From NCBI GenBank assembly GCA_035463295.1, contig DATHTK010000057.1, forward strand, positions 1-64,000: a stretch of 64,000 nt of DNA, in the 5' to 3' direction. Source of the DNA: DATHTK01 sp035463295 (GTDB taxonomy: Bacteria > Actinomycetota > Rubrobacteria > Rubrobacterales > Rubrobacteraceae). The number at the start of each line of letters is the position of its first letter. Positions within the stretch are counted from its first letter, which is position 1. Positions 1 through 8,394 of the stretch are shown piece after piece. A model generated the notes under the pieces. The model was not told the DNA's origin and searched no databases. It saw nothing but the letters and a program-made list of their open reading frames with translations. A program made the translations under genes and the position numbers.

Positions 1-1
1 C

Positions 2-148
2 CAGCTTGAAAACCTGGTGGGTGGCGAGCAGGGAGGCGACTCTCCGGCTCCTCCTGATCCCGCGCTGCTCAGGCGACTGGAGGAGCGACTGGCGGCGCTC
101 AAGGGGTGTGCGGGGGCCGCATGCCGTACCGCCGAGAGCGCCCGCTGA
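2..148 (+). CDS. Sulfatase-family protein, C-terminal end (partial)
   Basis: An open frame enters from the left edge and ends at a TGA at 146-148, leaving about 48 residues. It starts with QLENLVGGE and closes with LEERLAALKGCAGAACR. The first motif resembles the 'DPYQLENL' segment that many bacterial sulfatases carry near the C-terminus. The second resembles their common tail, a helix followed by a C-x-G-x-x-C-like end. The catalytic formylglycine region would lie outside the window, so activity cannot be judged. It ends 22 bp before the stop of the convergent membrane protein. The assignment rests on two short motifs. Confidence 0.5.
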   Translation, partial: QLENLVGGEQGGDSPAPPDPALLRRLEERLAALKGCAGAACRTAESAR

Positions 149-170
149 CCGGGCGCGCGGAGCGCGCCGT

Positions 171-1886
171 CTACTCGCGGGTGTAGGGTTCGCGGCCCGG
201 CGGGACCAGCTCGTAGAGAGGGCCTTCTACCTGGATCACCCGGAACCCCGCGGCCTGGAAGCTGAAGGGGTCCACGTCGTCCTGGTCCATGACGTAGACG
301 GGTCCCCTGCTCGCGGCCTCGCGCGCGGTGGCTACGCCGGTGAGGTCATGGGTTCCCCAGCGCAGATTCGTCGTCGCCAGGTCCATCTCGTCTGGCCAGA
401 CGAGATCCGCCCAGCTTATCATTACGTTGTGTGCGAACGGGTCGACGATCGTCAGATCCTGCCGGCGCTCTTCGACGAGTAGCAGGTACCAGAGCTCGCT
501 GCGGTGGTGCAGCACCGTTGCACCTCTCGCGGCGTTCTCGGCGACAACCTCCACGATCTCGCGCCCCCGCTGGTCGCCGCTCATGTCGTTCTGCGCGTAG
601 GCCTTCCCCGCAACCGTCAGCGGAAGCAACAGCACGAGCGCTGAGACTGCGATCACGGCCGCCCCACGCGCGGCGGTCGGGAGCCTCACGAGCAGGACGT
701 CCTCGACCGCTTCGAGCAGGGCGCCGAAACCGACGGACGCCCAGAGGCAGAGCACCAGGTAGGTCGGTATGAAGTACAGTTGGATGTCGGGGATGTCGTT
801 CTCGATAGCGTGAAAGAGCCAGCCGAAGTAAAGGAACCCGAGCAGGATCGCGACCGGGCGGTCCCGGAAGACCAGGAACACGGCGCCCACCATCGCGACC
901 ATCACCACGACCCAGTTGAAGTCGTTGAGGAGGTGGCCCAGGTAGAACGCCACCCGTCCCGGCAGCTCTGTGGGCCCGAAGGCGAAGAAGGACTCGCGCA
1001 GGTTACCGCCGCTGACGACATACCAGAAACGCTCGAAAGTGGTTGGCTTGTTGGCGGACATCGGCGGGTTCATCGCGGCCCGCAGCGGAAGGTAGAGGTA
1101 CGGGGAGAGCCCCAGCAGGAAGAGCCCCATCGCCTTGAGAACGAGTCTCCACTCGAGCAGCTTGCGCCACTCCACGGCGGCTACGAAGAGGAGGCTCGCC
1201 GGCAGGAGCAGCCCGCTCGTCATGTGGTTGGTGAGCGCGAGGCCGCAGAGAAAGGCCGAGAGCAGGAGGTAGCGGTCCGTACGGCGCCCGCGCCAGAGCA
1301 GCAGCGCGAGCACGGCGAGCGAGAGCGTGAGCGCGTTCAGGGTGTAGACTTCGGTGATCACCGCCTGGCTCCACAGCGTGCTCCCGAGCCCGAAGGCCAG
1401 GGCGCCGGTCGCAGCCGCGACCACCCGACGGCTGAGCAACAGCCCAGCCCAGTACACCACGACCACGGCGAGCGCTGCGTAGGTCGCCGAGGCGAGGTTG
1501 ACGCGGTAGGCGACATCCCCGAACGGCAGATAAGTGAAGAGGTGTGTCAGCATGAGGTAGGTCGGGTAGCCGGTCGGGTGGGTGATGCCAAGCACGGCGA
1601 CCTGCATCTGCATCATCGCCGAATCGAGCATGTCGGGCCGGTCGTAGGTGAGAATGGTAGGTGCCAGCGTCCTCAAGTAGAGGACGAATACGAACAGCGC
1701 GACGCCCACCCCGATGAGGACCGCAACCGCCGCGCGATCGCCCCTCTCCTTGGAGGAGCCCGCAGCCGGTAGGTCTGACTCGATGCGGCTGTGTCTCTCG
1801 TTCACGCTAATAAACATCCCCGTGGGCTCGACGAACGGGAGCAATATCTTACAGCAAGCCGGCTCCGCCTTTGAGACGCTCCGCAA
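171..1886 (-). CDS. DUF2723-family polytopic membrane protein (glycosyltransferase-C/PMT-like)
   Basis: A protein of about 571 residues with a short cytoplasmic N-terminus and roughly ten or more hydrophobic segments. A soluble tail follows that ends in a beta-rich stretch (YELVPPGREPYTRE). After the first membrane segment comes LRTLAPTILTYDRPDMLDSA and then GITHPTGYPTYL. This is the DUF2723 signature: an acidic loop, then an HP-x-G-x-P motif before the second helix. The family is related to lipid-linked sugar (GT-C) transferases such as protein O-mannosyltransferases, but substrates are mostly unknown. The start is uncertain: a TTG at 1886 has GGAG just upstream, and an ATG at 1817 (MFISVNERH) also fits. 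It is convergent with the sulfatase fragment and downstream of the hydrolase in the same direction. Confidence 0.8.
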   Translation of the reverse strand: MRSVSKAEPACCKILLPFVEPTGMFISVNERHSRIESDLPAAGSSKERGDRAAVAVLIGVGVALFVFVLYLRTLAPTILTYDRPDMLDSAMMQMQVAVLGITHPTGYPTYLMLTHLFTYLPFGDVAYRVNLASATYAALAVVVVYWAGLLLSRRVVAAATGALAFGLGSTLWSQAVITEVYTLNALTLSLAVLALLLWRGRRTDRYLLLSAFLCGLALTNHMTSGLLLPASLLFVAAVEWRKLLEWRLVLKAMGLFLLGLSPYLYLPLRAAMNPPMSANKPTTFERFWYVVSGGNLRESFFAFGPTELPGRVAFYLGHLLNDFNWVVVMVAMVGAVFLVFRDRPVAILLGFLYFGWLFHAIENDIPDIQLYFIPTYLVLCLWASVGFGALLEAVEDVLLVRLPTAARGAAVIAVSALVLLLPLTVAGKAYAQNDMSGDQRGREIVEVVAENAARGATVLHHRSELWYLLLVEERRQDLTIVDPFAHNVMISWADLVWPDEMDLATTNLRWGTHDLTGVATAREAASRGPVYVMDQDDVDPFSFQAAGFRVIQVEGPLYELVPPGREPYTRE

Positions 1887-1916
1887 AGCGCTCCATCCTT
1901 ACCGTCACAGAAGCCC

Positions 1917-2891
1917 TCAGGACCGAGATCCATCCCCCGTCAGAAACCGCCGGACCTCCTGGTTGAAGGTCCCGGCCCGCTCGTCATGCGGGAGGAGGGC
2001 GGCGTCCCGGAAGACGCGCGGCTCGGCTCGCGGGTTGCTGCGCAAGAACCGCTGGAGCTCCGCGACCGGTGTGGTCTTCGCCTCCCGACCCCAGCAGACG
2101 AGGGTCCGCTGCGGCACCCGCGGCCAGAGACCCGCTACGCCGAAATTGAGCTTGCCGGAGACGAACGCGGCCGGGAGGTACTTCGCCCCCCTCCCGTGGC
2201 CGATGCGGTAGTAGTCCTCCACCAACTCCCCCGTCACGAGCCCGCTGTCCTCGTAGGCCATCCTCTCGAGGTAGTAACGGATGCCCCGCCGGGAGACGAT
2301 CGCGTGGTAGAGCGTATCCCCGAGAACAGGGGCGAGAAAGAGCCCGTAGACGGCGTCCCCGAGCATCCCGGAGGGCCGGTCCAGGGTCCCGTAGCCCGTC
2401 GGGCAGATGAGAACGGCCCTCCGGAAGAGCTGCGGGCTCCTCACGAGCGCGGGCACGCACAAGGCGCCGGAGAGCGAGCTGGCGACGAGGTTCGCCCGGT
2501 CCCCGATCTCTTCCCGCACGAAGCTCTCGACCTGCGAGGTCACGTCCTCGGGGACATAGCGCCGCCGTGGTCGCTCCGACATCCCACACCCCAGGAGATC
2601 CAGAGCGTAGACCCGAAAGTGCTTCGAAAGCTCGCCGAAGTTGTTGCGGAACTCGAAGGAAGACGCCCCGGCGTAGATCCCGTGCAACAACAATAGCGGC
2701 CGGCCCCTGTCGGGCCCGGCGACCGCGTACGCCAGGTCCCCACCCCTCCAGCGATAGTACCGGGTCTCGCCGCCGAGACGGCTCACCAGGCGCTCGCCAC
2801 CCCTCTCCAGTCTCCCATTCAACGCCGCTAGGCCGCCGACCACACCCGCGACCGCCAGCGCCCCTCGCCAGACCTTCCGATTGCCCGCCAT
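1917..2891 (-). CDS. Alpha/beta-hydrolase fold protein, membrane anchored
   Basis: About 324 residues. The N-terminus (RGALAVAGVVGGLAALNG) is a single hydrophobic anchor. The fold follows: strand and oxyanion loop LLLLHGIYAG, then VYALDLLGCGMSERP, then the nucleophile elbow NLVASSLSGAL. The serine sits in S-x-S-x-G instead of the usual G-x-S-x-G. The late LPHDERAGTFNQEVRRFL supplies the probable catalytic His. The start was set to the ATG at 2891 because GGAGG (2898-2902) lies six bases upstream. An ATG at 2897 abuts that SD too closely, and the longer reading to 2975 has no such site. Substrate unknown. The proteobacterial relatives are esterases and haloperoxidase-like enzymes. Confidence 0.82.
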   Translation of the reverse strand: MAGNRKVWRGALAVAGVVGGLAALNGRLERGGERLVSRLGGETRYYRWRGGDLAYAVAGPDRGRPLLLLHGIYAGASSFEFRNNFGELSKHFRVYALDLLGCGMSERPRRRYVPEDVTSQVESFVREEIGDRANLVASSLSGALCVPALVRSPQLFRRAVLICPTGYGTLDRPSGMLGDAVYGLFLAPVLGDTLYHAIVSRRGIRYYLERMAYEDSGLVTGELVEDYYRIGHGRGAKYLPAAFVSGKLNFGVAGLWPRVPQRTLVCWGREAKTTPVAELQRFLRSNPRAEPRVFRDAALLPHDERAGTFNQEVRRFLTGDGSRS

Positions 2892-2968
2892 CCGCATCCT
2901 CCGCTCTACAGAAACACTTCTTGCCTCGCATCGTACCCTCTCTCCGTCTCGAAAAGACGCCGCCAACC

Positions 2969-2997
2969 TTGACATCTGGTTGACTTGCCCAATAATT
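2969..2997 (+). promoter_or_regulatory. Sigma70-like promoter of the marR-RND operon
   Basis: TTGACA at 2969-2974 is a consensus -35 box. An AATAAT/ATAATT -10 box follows at 2991-2997 with 16-17 bp spacing. It lies just upstream of the MarR-family gene in otherwise GC-rich DNA, and the -10 box overlaps the first inverted repeat. Confidence 0.6.
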
Positions 2998-3022
2998 AAG
3001 GTAGTTAATTAAGCCGCTTAAT
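2994..3022 (+). promoter_or_regulatory. Overlapping dyads, probable MarR operator
   Basis: Two perfect inverted repeats overlap here. AATTAA-GGTAG-TTAATT spans 2994-3010, and ATTAAGC-C-GCTTAAT spans 3008-3022. They cover the -10 and probable start site of the MarR gene's own promoter. MarR proteins typically bind AT-rich dyads of this size and autorepress. The link to this MarR is inferred from position. Confidence 0.6.
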
Positions 3023-3039
3023 AAAGTAGGATAAGTTAC

Positions 3040-3513
3040 TTGGACCGGGAACGGCTATTGGATGAGATCCTGATGTTACTACCGGTATTGTGGCGTGGGG
3101 TCGGGCGGCCGGACCCGGTCGAGATGGGGGAGATCGCGAGCCGGGGCATACCGGTTGACGCGCACGTATCGCCGGGGCACGTGCAGATCCTGATCGCGCT
3201 CTCGCGGGGGCCGCACTCTCTGGGGCAGTTGGCGGAGGATCTTGGCGTCTCCCGGCCGGCGGCGACGCAGCTGGTGGACAAGTTGGTCGAGCACGGGATG
3301 GTGGAGCGTCGCCAGGACCCGGCGGACCGGCGGGTCGTGCTCGTGGACTACGTGCCGGGGATGCAGGACATCGCCCGCCGGATAACGGAGAGCCGGCGCC
3401 GGCGGCTGGTGGTGGCGATGGAGCCGCTCACCGACGAGGAGGCCCGGGCGTTCGCGAAGGGCTTGAGGTTGTTGGCCGAGGGCTTCGGCGCGGCGCCGGT
3501 AGAGGAGAGCTGA
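3040..3513 (+). CDS. MarR-family transcriptional regulator
   Basis: 157 residues, the usual MarR length. A helical N-terminus precedes a winged helix: GPHSLGQLAEDLGVSRPAAT is the helix-turn-helix, then VDKLVEHGMVERRQDPADRR gives the wing with the family's D-x-R-x-x-R-like signature. A C-terminal dimerisation helix follows. It probably binds the dyads directly upstream and represses itself and the RND exporter. The start is a TTG at 3040 (no ATG or GTG in frame nearby) preceded by the purine-rich TAGGATAAG. The stop overlaps the next start in TGATG (3511-3515), so the two genes are translationally coupled. The ligand is unknown; MarR proteins beside exporters often sense phenolic or hydrophobic compounds. 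Confidence 0.9.
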   Translation: MDRERLLDEILMLLPVLWRGVGRPDPVEMGEIASRGIPVDAHVSPGHVQILIALSRGPHSLGQLAEDLGVSRPAATQLVDKLVEHGMVERRQDPADRRVVLVDYVPGMQDIARRITESRRRRLVVAMEPLTDEEARAFAKGLRLLAEGFGAAPVEES

Positions 3514-6500
3514 TGGAGAGAGTCGTCCGATGGTGCCTCGAGAACAAGTCGGTCGTCTTTCTCGCGACCGTCATCCTCATTGCGAGCGGCCTCTACGCGA
3601 CGACGCGACTCAATCAGGAGCTCCTTCCCGATATAGAGTTCCCGATCATCACGGTCTCGACCCCCGTGCCCGGTGCGGGCCCCGACCTGGTGGACGAGCA
3701 GGTGACTCAGCCGGTCGAGAGCGCCGTTGACGGCGTCGAGGGGATAGAGAGCGTGCAGTCCACCTCCTCTGCGGGGTTCTCCGTGGTGCTGGTCGAGTTC
3801 TCCCTCGACATCGACACCGAGGAGGCCGAGGCAGAGCTGAACAGCGCCCTCGGGGGGGTCGCGCTCCCCCAGCAGGCGGAGGAGCCCGAGGTGCGGGCCC
3901 AGTCGGCCTCCGAGTTCCCGATAATGAACGTCTCGCTCTCGGCCTCGAACGGCAACCTCGCCGAGCTCACCGAGTACGCCCGCGACGAGGCCATACCGCT
4001 CGTCGAGGACGTCGAGGGGGTGGGTAGGGTAGACCTCGTCGGCGGCGCGGAGCGAGAGATAGAGGTGGAGCTCGACCCGGCGAGCCTCCAAGAGAACGGT
4101 ATCTCGCCCGACGCGGTTGTCGGCGCCATAGGCGGGGCCGCCGGGGTCAATACCCCTGTTGGCACCGTCAAGATAGACGGGCTCTCCACCCCCGTGCGCA
4201 CCACGAGCCAGCTCGCCGACGCCGCAGCCCTCGAGGGCCTGCCGGTCGGGGTCGCGGGCGGCGCCGCTGCTGCAGGCGCCGTCTCCGGAGAGGGTGTTCC
4301 GGGTGGGATGCCTGGCGGGGTTGCGGGTGGCGTACCTCCGGGAGCGACCGCCGGCGCCGTGCCGCCGGCGGTCGCTCCCGGAGGGGCTCCCGAGCCGGTA
4401 CTACTGGGCGACGTGGCGGAGGTACGGGAGGTCGGCGCGGACATCGCGGGCATCTCTCGCACCAACGGCGAGCCGAGTCTCGGCCTCAACATAACCAAGG
4501 AGACGGACGCCAACACCGTCGAGGTCGCCGAGGGTATTGAGGGTGCGCTCGAAGAGATGAGGGACGACCTGGGGGAGGACCAGGTGCTCGTCGTCTTCAA
4601 CTCGGCGGAGGACGTCGAGGAGTCCGTGAGCGGCCTCGTGGACAAGGCCCTCATCGGCGGTGCGTTGGCGGTCCTGATCATCTTCCTCTTCCTGCGGAGC
4701 GTGAGGGCCACGCTCGTTACGGCGGTCTCGCTGCCCACCTCGATCCTGGCGGCCCTCCTGTTCTCCTGGGCGGATAATCTGACGCTCAACATCATCACGC
4801 TCGCCGGGCTCACCATCGCCGTGGGGAGGGTCGTGGACGACGCCATCGTCGTTCTGGAGAACGCCTACCGATACGTCCAGCGCGGCTACGACCCGGAGGA
4901 GGCCGCGCTCAAGGGCACCACCGAGGTCGCGAGCGCCATCACCTCCTCGACGCTGACGACGACCGCCGTGTTCGTCCCTCTCGGGCTCGTCGGCGGCATC
5001 ATCAGCAAGTTCTTCCTGCCTCTCTCGCTGACGGTCGCCTTCGCTCTGCTCGCCTCGCTGCTCGTGGCCGTGACCATCATCCCGGTGCTCACCAGCGTGT
5101 TCATAAAACGCCGGACTTCGTATCAGGAGAACGGCGATGAGCGCCCCGCAGACCACGAGTCCGTTCTGGAAGAGGACGAGTTCTTCGAGGGACGCCGGCT
5201 GCGGCGAGCGAGGAACGGACGCAGGCGGGTCGTCCGCGCTCTTGTCGGCGCCGGGGTGTTCCTGATCGCTCTGTTTGCAGGGGCCGTCGTCGCGGCGCGG
5301 GCCGGGGTGCTCGATGGGTTGCGCATTCTGCCGGGTGGCGTCGTTGACGCCCTCGCCCGGGTCGGAGACGCCGCGCTCGAAGCCGTCGCCGGGATGGATA
5401 CCGGTTCCCCGGTCTTTCTCGCGGTCGCCGGGGCGCTGGCGCTGCTCCTTATCTCAGCGGCGGCCTTCGTAGCCGTGCGCGCGGCCCGGAGGCGGCCTCA
5501 GGGGAGAGATCGGGGGGGGGCCGAAGGAGTGCTCGTCGAGTTGTACACTCCGGCGCTTCGCTGGAGCCTGCGGCACCGGCTCGCCGTCGTGGTGCTGGCG
5601 CTTCTGGCGTTTGTCTGCGGCCTCGCCGCCATACCCTTTCTCGCCGTCAGCTTCTTCCCGCCGAGCGAGGAGCGGCTCTTGCAGGCGACGGTCGAGCTGC
5701 CCGCCGGCACCGCCCTGGAGAACACCGCTCGGGAGCTCGAACCCTTCGAGAGAGCGATGCTCGATGACCCGGGGGTGGAGGGCTACCAACTCTCCGCCGG
5801 GGGAGAGGACAACTTTACCCCCGATGCGCCCCTGCGCGCCGAGAACCAGGCGCAGGCGTTCGTCGCGGTGGAGGAGAGCGCTGACGTGCAGCGGACGCTG
5901 GATCGATTGAGCGAGAGGGGGCGCGAGCTCCACGGTGACGGCTTCCAGGTCAAGGTTCTCAGCCAGGGCCCGCCGACCGGAGGACTCGAGATCCTCATCA
6001 CCGGCGGTTCCGAAGAGGGGCTGCGAGAGGCGTCCGAGACCGTGACGAGGGAGCTATCTGGGAACGAGGACGTCACCAACGTGGAGAGCGACCTCTCCCA
6101 GGTGAGCCCCGAGGTAGAGGTGGCTCTCGACGCCCGCGAGGCGACGGAGGCCGGGCTCGCGCCCTCGCAGGTCTCTGCCTCGCTCGGCGCCCTGCTCGGC
6201 GGCGGGGCGCGATTGACGGTCGGCGAGACGCAGGTCTCCGTCGGCGTTCCGGAGGAGGCCGTCGATTCGTTGGGAGAGGTGCGGGGGCTCCCCGTCGGGC
6301 CCGACGTTGTCGTGGAGGATGTGGCCGAGGTGAGGGAGTCGGACGCACCGTCCGCCGTAAGCCGCGTGGACGGAGAACGGGCGGTAACCGTCACGGGCAC
6401 CATAAGGGGTGAGGATACAAGCTCCGTCTCGAACGAGATCAGCACCTCCCTCCAGGAGCTCGTCCTCCCGGAGGGGGTTACGGCGAGCGTCGGGGGCGAG

Positions 6501-7031
6501 TCCGAAGACATAGAGGAGAGCTTCAGGAACCTCCTGCTCTCGATCGTTGTAGCGCTCGCGCTCGTCTACCTCATCCTCGTCGTCTTCTTCGGGTCGCTCG
6601 TGGTGCCGCTGATCATCCTGCTCGCCGTCCCGCTGACGACCGTCGGAGCCTTCGGGTCGCTCCTCGTTACCGGTACGGCCCTCAGCGTCCCGGCGTTGCT
6701 CGGCGTGCTGCTCCTTATCGGGATCGTCGTCTCCAACGCCATACTGCTGGTGGACTTCATCATCAGCGCCCGCGGCCGGCACGAGAGCACCGACGAGGCG
6801 ATCATCGAGGCCGGACGGGCGCGCCTCCGGCCGATCCTCATGACCGCTCTGGCGACGATCTTCGCCCTCACGCCGCTAGCCTTCGGCGTCGGCGGGGGCG
6901 GGAGCGCCCTCATCTCGAGCAGCCTCGCGATCCCCGTCATCGGCGGCCTCGTGACCTCGACCTTCCTCACCCTTCTCGTAGTGCCCGTCGGCTACTCGCT
7001 CCTGAGGGGCCGGAGGAAGAAGGGCCGGTAG
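3513..7031 (+). CDS. RND-family (HAE1/AcrB-like) efflux transporter
   Basis: 1172 residues, longer than the typical 1030-1060. The N-terminal helix is followed by a porter domain (LPDIEFPIITVSTPVPGAGP). TM4 carries VVDDAIVVLENAYR with the proton-relay Asp pair at residues 442-443. The second half repeats the architecture and ends in the TM10-12 region (GIVVSNAILLVDFI, RLRPILMTALATI). Two features are odd. A Gly/Ala/Pro-rich insertion sits at about residues 245-292, encoded by DNA with a 21-22 bp perfect inverted repeat. Two extra hydrophobic segments lie between the halves at about residues 570-660. Translation is coupled to the MarR gene. No membrane-fusion protein or outer-membrane channel is adjacent, which fits a monoderm exporter. 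Substrates are unknown. Confidence 0.88.
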   Translation: MERVVRWCLENKSVVFLATVILIASGLYATTRLNQELLPDIEFPIITVSTPVPGAGPDLVDEQVTQPVESAVDGVEGIESVQSTSSAGFSVVLVEFSLDIDTEEAEAELNSALGGVALPQQAEEPEVRAQSASEFPIMNVSLSASNGNLAELTEYARDEAIPLVEDVEGVGRVDLVGGAEREIEVELDPASLQENGISPDAVVGAIGGAAGVNTPVGTVKIDGLSTPVRTTSQLADAAALEGLPVGVAGGAAAAGAVSGEGVPGGMPGGVAGGVPPGATAGAVPPAVAPGGAPEPVLLGDVAEVREVGADIAGISRTNGEPSLGLNITKETDANTVEVAEGIEGALEEMRDDLGEDQVLVVFNSAEDVEESVSGLVDKALIGGALAVLIIFLFLRSVRATLVTAVSLPTSILAALLFSWADNLTLNIITLAGLTIAVGRVVDDAIVVLENAYRYVQRGYDPEEAALKGTTEVASAITSSTLTTTAVFVPLGLVGGIISKFFLPLSLTVAFALLASLLVAVTIIPVLTSVFIKRRTSYQENGDERPADHESVLEEDEFFEGRRLRRARNGRRRVVRALVGAGVFLIALFAGAVVAARAGVLDGLRILPGGVVDALARVGDAALEAVAGMDTGSPVFLAVAGALALLLISAAAFVAVRAARRRPQGRDRGGAEGVLVELYTPALRWSLRHRLAVVVLALLAFVCGLAAIPFLAVSFFPPSEERLLQATVELPAGTALENTARELEPFERAMLDDPGVEGYQLSAGGEDNFTPDAPLRAENQAQAFVAVEESADVQRTLDRLSERGRELHGDGFQVKVLSQGPPTGGLEILITGGSEEGLREASETVTRELSGNEDVTNVESDLSQVSPEVEVALDAREATEAGLAPSQVSASLGALLGGGARLTVGETQVSVGVPEEAVDSLGEVRGLPVGPDVVVEDVAEVRESDAPSAVSRVDGERAVTVTGTIRGEDTSSVSNEISTSLQELVLPEGVTASVGGESEDIEESFRNLLLSIVVALALVYLILVVFFGSLVVPLIILLAVPLTTVGAFGSLLVTGTALSVPALLGVLLLIGIVVSNAILLVDFIISARGRHESTDEAIIEAGRARLRPILMTALATIFALTPLAFGVGGGGSALISSSLAIPVIGGLVTSTFLTLLVVPVGYSLLRGRRKKGR
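4335..4384. repeat. Perfect 21-bp inverted repeat inside the RND gene
   Basis: The arms 4335-4355 and 4364-4384 are exact reverse complements, and the loop 4356-4363 is GCCGTGCC. Its closing G-C could extend the stem to 22 bp. The hairpin lies in the stretch encoding the Gly/Ala/Pro linker of the exporter. Confidence 0.85.
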
Positions 7032-7055
7032 GGGTGGGCCGGGGGTGATCGCGCC

Positions 7056-7080
7056 CCGTCGGCGAGACGGAGAGTGTTTT
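7056..7080 (+). terminator. Possible terminator after the RND gene
   Basis: CCGTC-GGCGA-GACGG (7056-7070) forms a short stem, followed by AGAGTGTTTT. It lies 25 bp past the exporter stop. The stem is short and the T-run is brief, so this is tentative. Confidence 0.35.
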
Positions 7081-7199
7081 GTACGACAGCCTCGCTGAGG
7101 GGCGGGACGCAAAAATAGGCCCGGAGGTACCGTTGTCGAAGGAGGTCGGTCATCAGAGAAGGAAGATACCGGACCCCCAATAGAGAGCGCCAGATCCTG

Positions 7200-7403
7200 A
7201 TGCGGGACGCTCTCAAGGAGAAGTTGCGGGAGTGTCCGGTCCACGTCCCCAGGAGCGAGGTCGAGGCTCTGGGAGAGGAGATCGGGGTCGAGGCGATCGA
7301 GGCCGCCAGGATCTTCGACCGGCTCAAGGGCGTCTCGTGGCGCGGCGACTACGTCCGGTCGGATAGCGGCTGGATCGCCGCCTGGGTCCGGGAGGTCAAC
7401 TAG
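7200..7403 (+). CDS. Small hypothetical protein (about 67 aa)
   Basis: The product is charged and helix-rich (SEVEALGEEIGVEAIEAARIF, then a basic/aromatic end WRGDYVRSDSGWIAAWVREVN). It resembles a small winged-helix or DNA-processing fragment, but I do not recognise a family. The ATG at 7200 lacks a clear SD. The same frame is open further upstream (REGRYRTPNRERQ), and GGAGG at 7141-7145 sits six bases before an ATC at 7152, so a non-standard or mis-called start is possible. Codon use is GC3-rich like the neighbouring genes, which supports coding. Confidence 0.5.
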   Translation: MRDALKEKLRECPVHVPRSEVEALGEEIGVEAIEAARIFDRLKGVSWRGDYVRSDSGWIAAWVREVN

Positions 7404-7517
7404 GCCCGGAGCAGCACTCCGCAGTAAAGAAGCCTCGCCGCTAACGAAGCGGTGGTCTTACGCCTTCGGGCAGTTCACTCCGACGCCGGGGTCAGCACTT
7501 ATCTGCCGACCTTCCGG

Positions 7518-7523
7518 TATGAT
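7518..7523 (+). promoter_or_regulatory. TATGAT -10 box upstream of the NarL-type regulator
   Basis: TATGAT at 7518-7523 predicts a transcript starting around 7530. That start would coincide with an ATG at 7531 that opens an eleven-codon frame ending inside the regulator's start region. No convincing -35 box is visible. Confidence 0.35.
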
Positions 7524-7547
7524 AGTCGCCATGAATAGCGCGGCCGA

Positions 7548-8249
7548 ATGGGGAAGCGAAGGTTGAGCGCCGGAGAGAAGATCTGCGTGCTGATCGTAGA
7601 CGACCAGCGGCTGTTCACCAGCGCGCTCGCTCGGATCCTCTCTGCACAGCCGGACATGGAGGTGCTGGCCGAGGCGCACGACGGCGAGGAGGCCGTCGCC
7701 TTGTGCCGGCAGAATGTGCCCGACGTGGTCTTGATGGACATCTCGATGCCGAAGATGGACGGCATCAGCGCAACCCGTGAGATCCGGGACCTCCTGCCCG
7801 ACACCGCCGTTATCATCCTCACGGTGCACGCCGACGACGCGCACGTGTTCCTGGGCATAAAGGCCGGCGCCCGGGGCTACATCCTGAAGGACTGTTCTCC
7901 CGAGGACCTCACCAGCGCCATCCGAGCAGTTTACGCCGGGGATACCATCATGGCCCCCACCATAGCGGAGAAGGTGATGGCGACCTTCGAGGAGACGGGA
8001 CCCGACGCCCCGATCGTCCCGCGCCTGACCGACAGGGAGCTAGAGGTCATCAGGTTGTTGGCCCGCGGCGAGAGCAACAAGGAGATAGCGCGCTCTCTGG
8101 GCATCTCGGAGAAGACGGTGCGCAATCACGCCTCCAACATCTACAAGAAGCTCCACATCTTCGATCGAACCCAGGCCGTGATCTACGCCGTCCGCCGGGG
8201 CCTGGTGGACCTCGACGATCCGAGATTGAAGCCCGAAGGTCTCGGGTAA
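7548..8249 (+). CDS. NarL/FixJ-type response regulator (orphan)
   Basis: 233 residues. The receiver domain begins ICVLIVDDQRLF; the phosphoacceptor is Asp64 in VLMDISMPKMDG, and the conserved Lys114 is in ILKDCSPEDL. A LuxR-type helix-turn-helix closes the protein (LTDRELEVIRLLARGESNKE, GISEKTVRNHASNIYKKL). It should bind DNA as a phosphorylation-dependent dimer. No sensor kinase is adjacent. The next gene is a Ser/Thr kinase, and cross-talk is possible but not shown. The start may be the ATG at 7548 or a TTG at 7563, which overlaps the stop of a tiny leader frame at 7531-7566. Confidence 0.9.
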   Translation: MGKRRLSAGEKICVLIVDDQRLFTSALARILSAQPDMEVLAEAHDGEEAVALCRQNVPDVVLMDISMPKMDGISATREIRDLLPDTAVIILTVHADDAHVFLGIKAGARGYILKDCSPEDLTSAIRAVYAGDTIMAPTIAEKVMATFEETGPDAPIVPRLTDRELEVIRLLARGESNKEIARSLGISEKTVRNHASNIYKKLHIFDRTQAVIYAVRRGLVDLDDPRLKPEGLG

Positions 8250-8394
8250 GCCCGGACATCGGAGGGACGCCGGTATAGGCCCGTTCTCTGATGCTCTCGC
8301 CGAAACGCGCCCTACCAGATGTGGAGCCGGAGTTTGACACACCGCAGCATGTTGAGTACCTTCACGGTCGACCGTTCTACACCGTACCTGGAAG

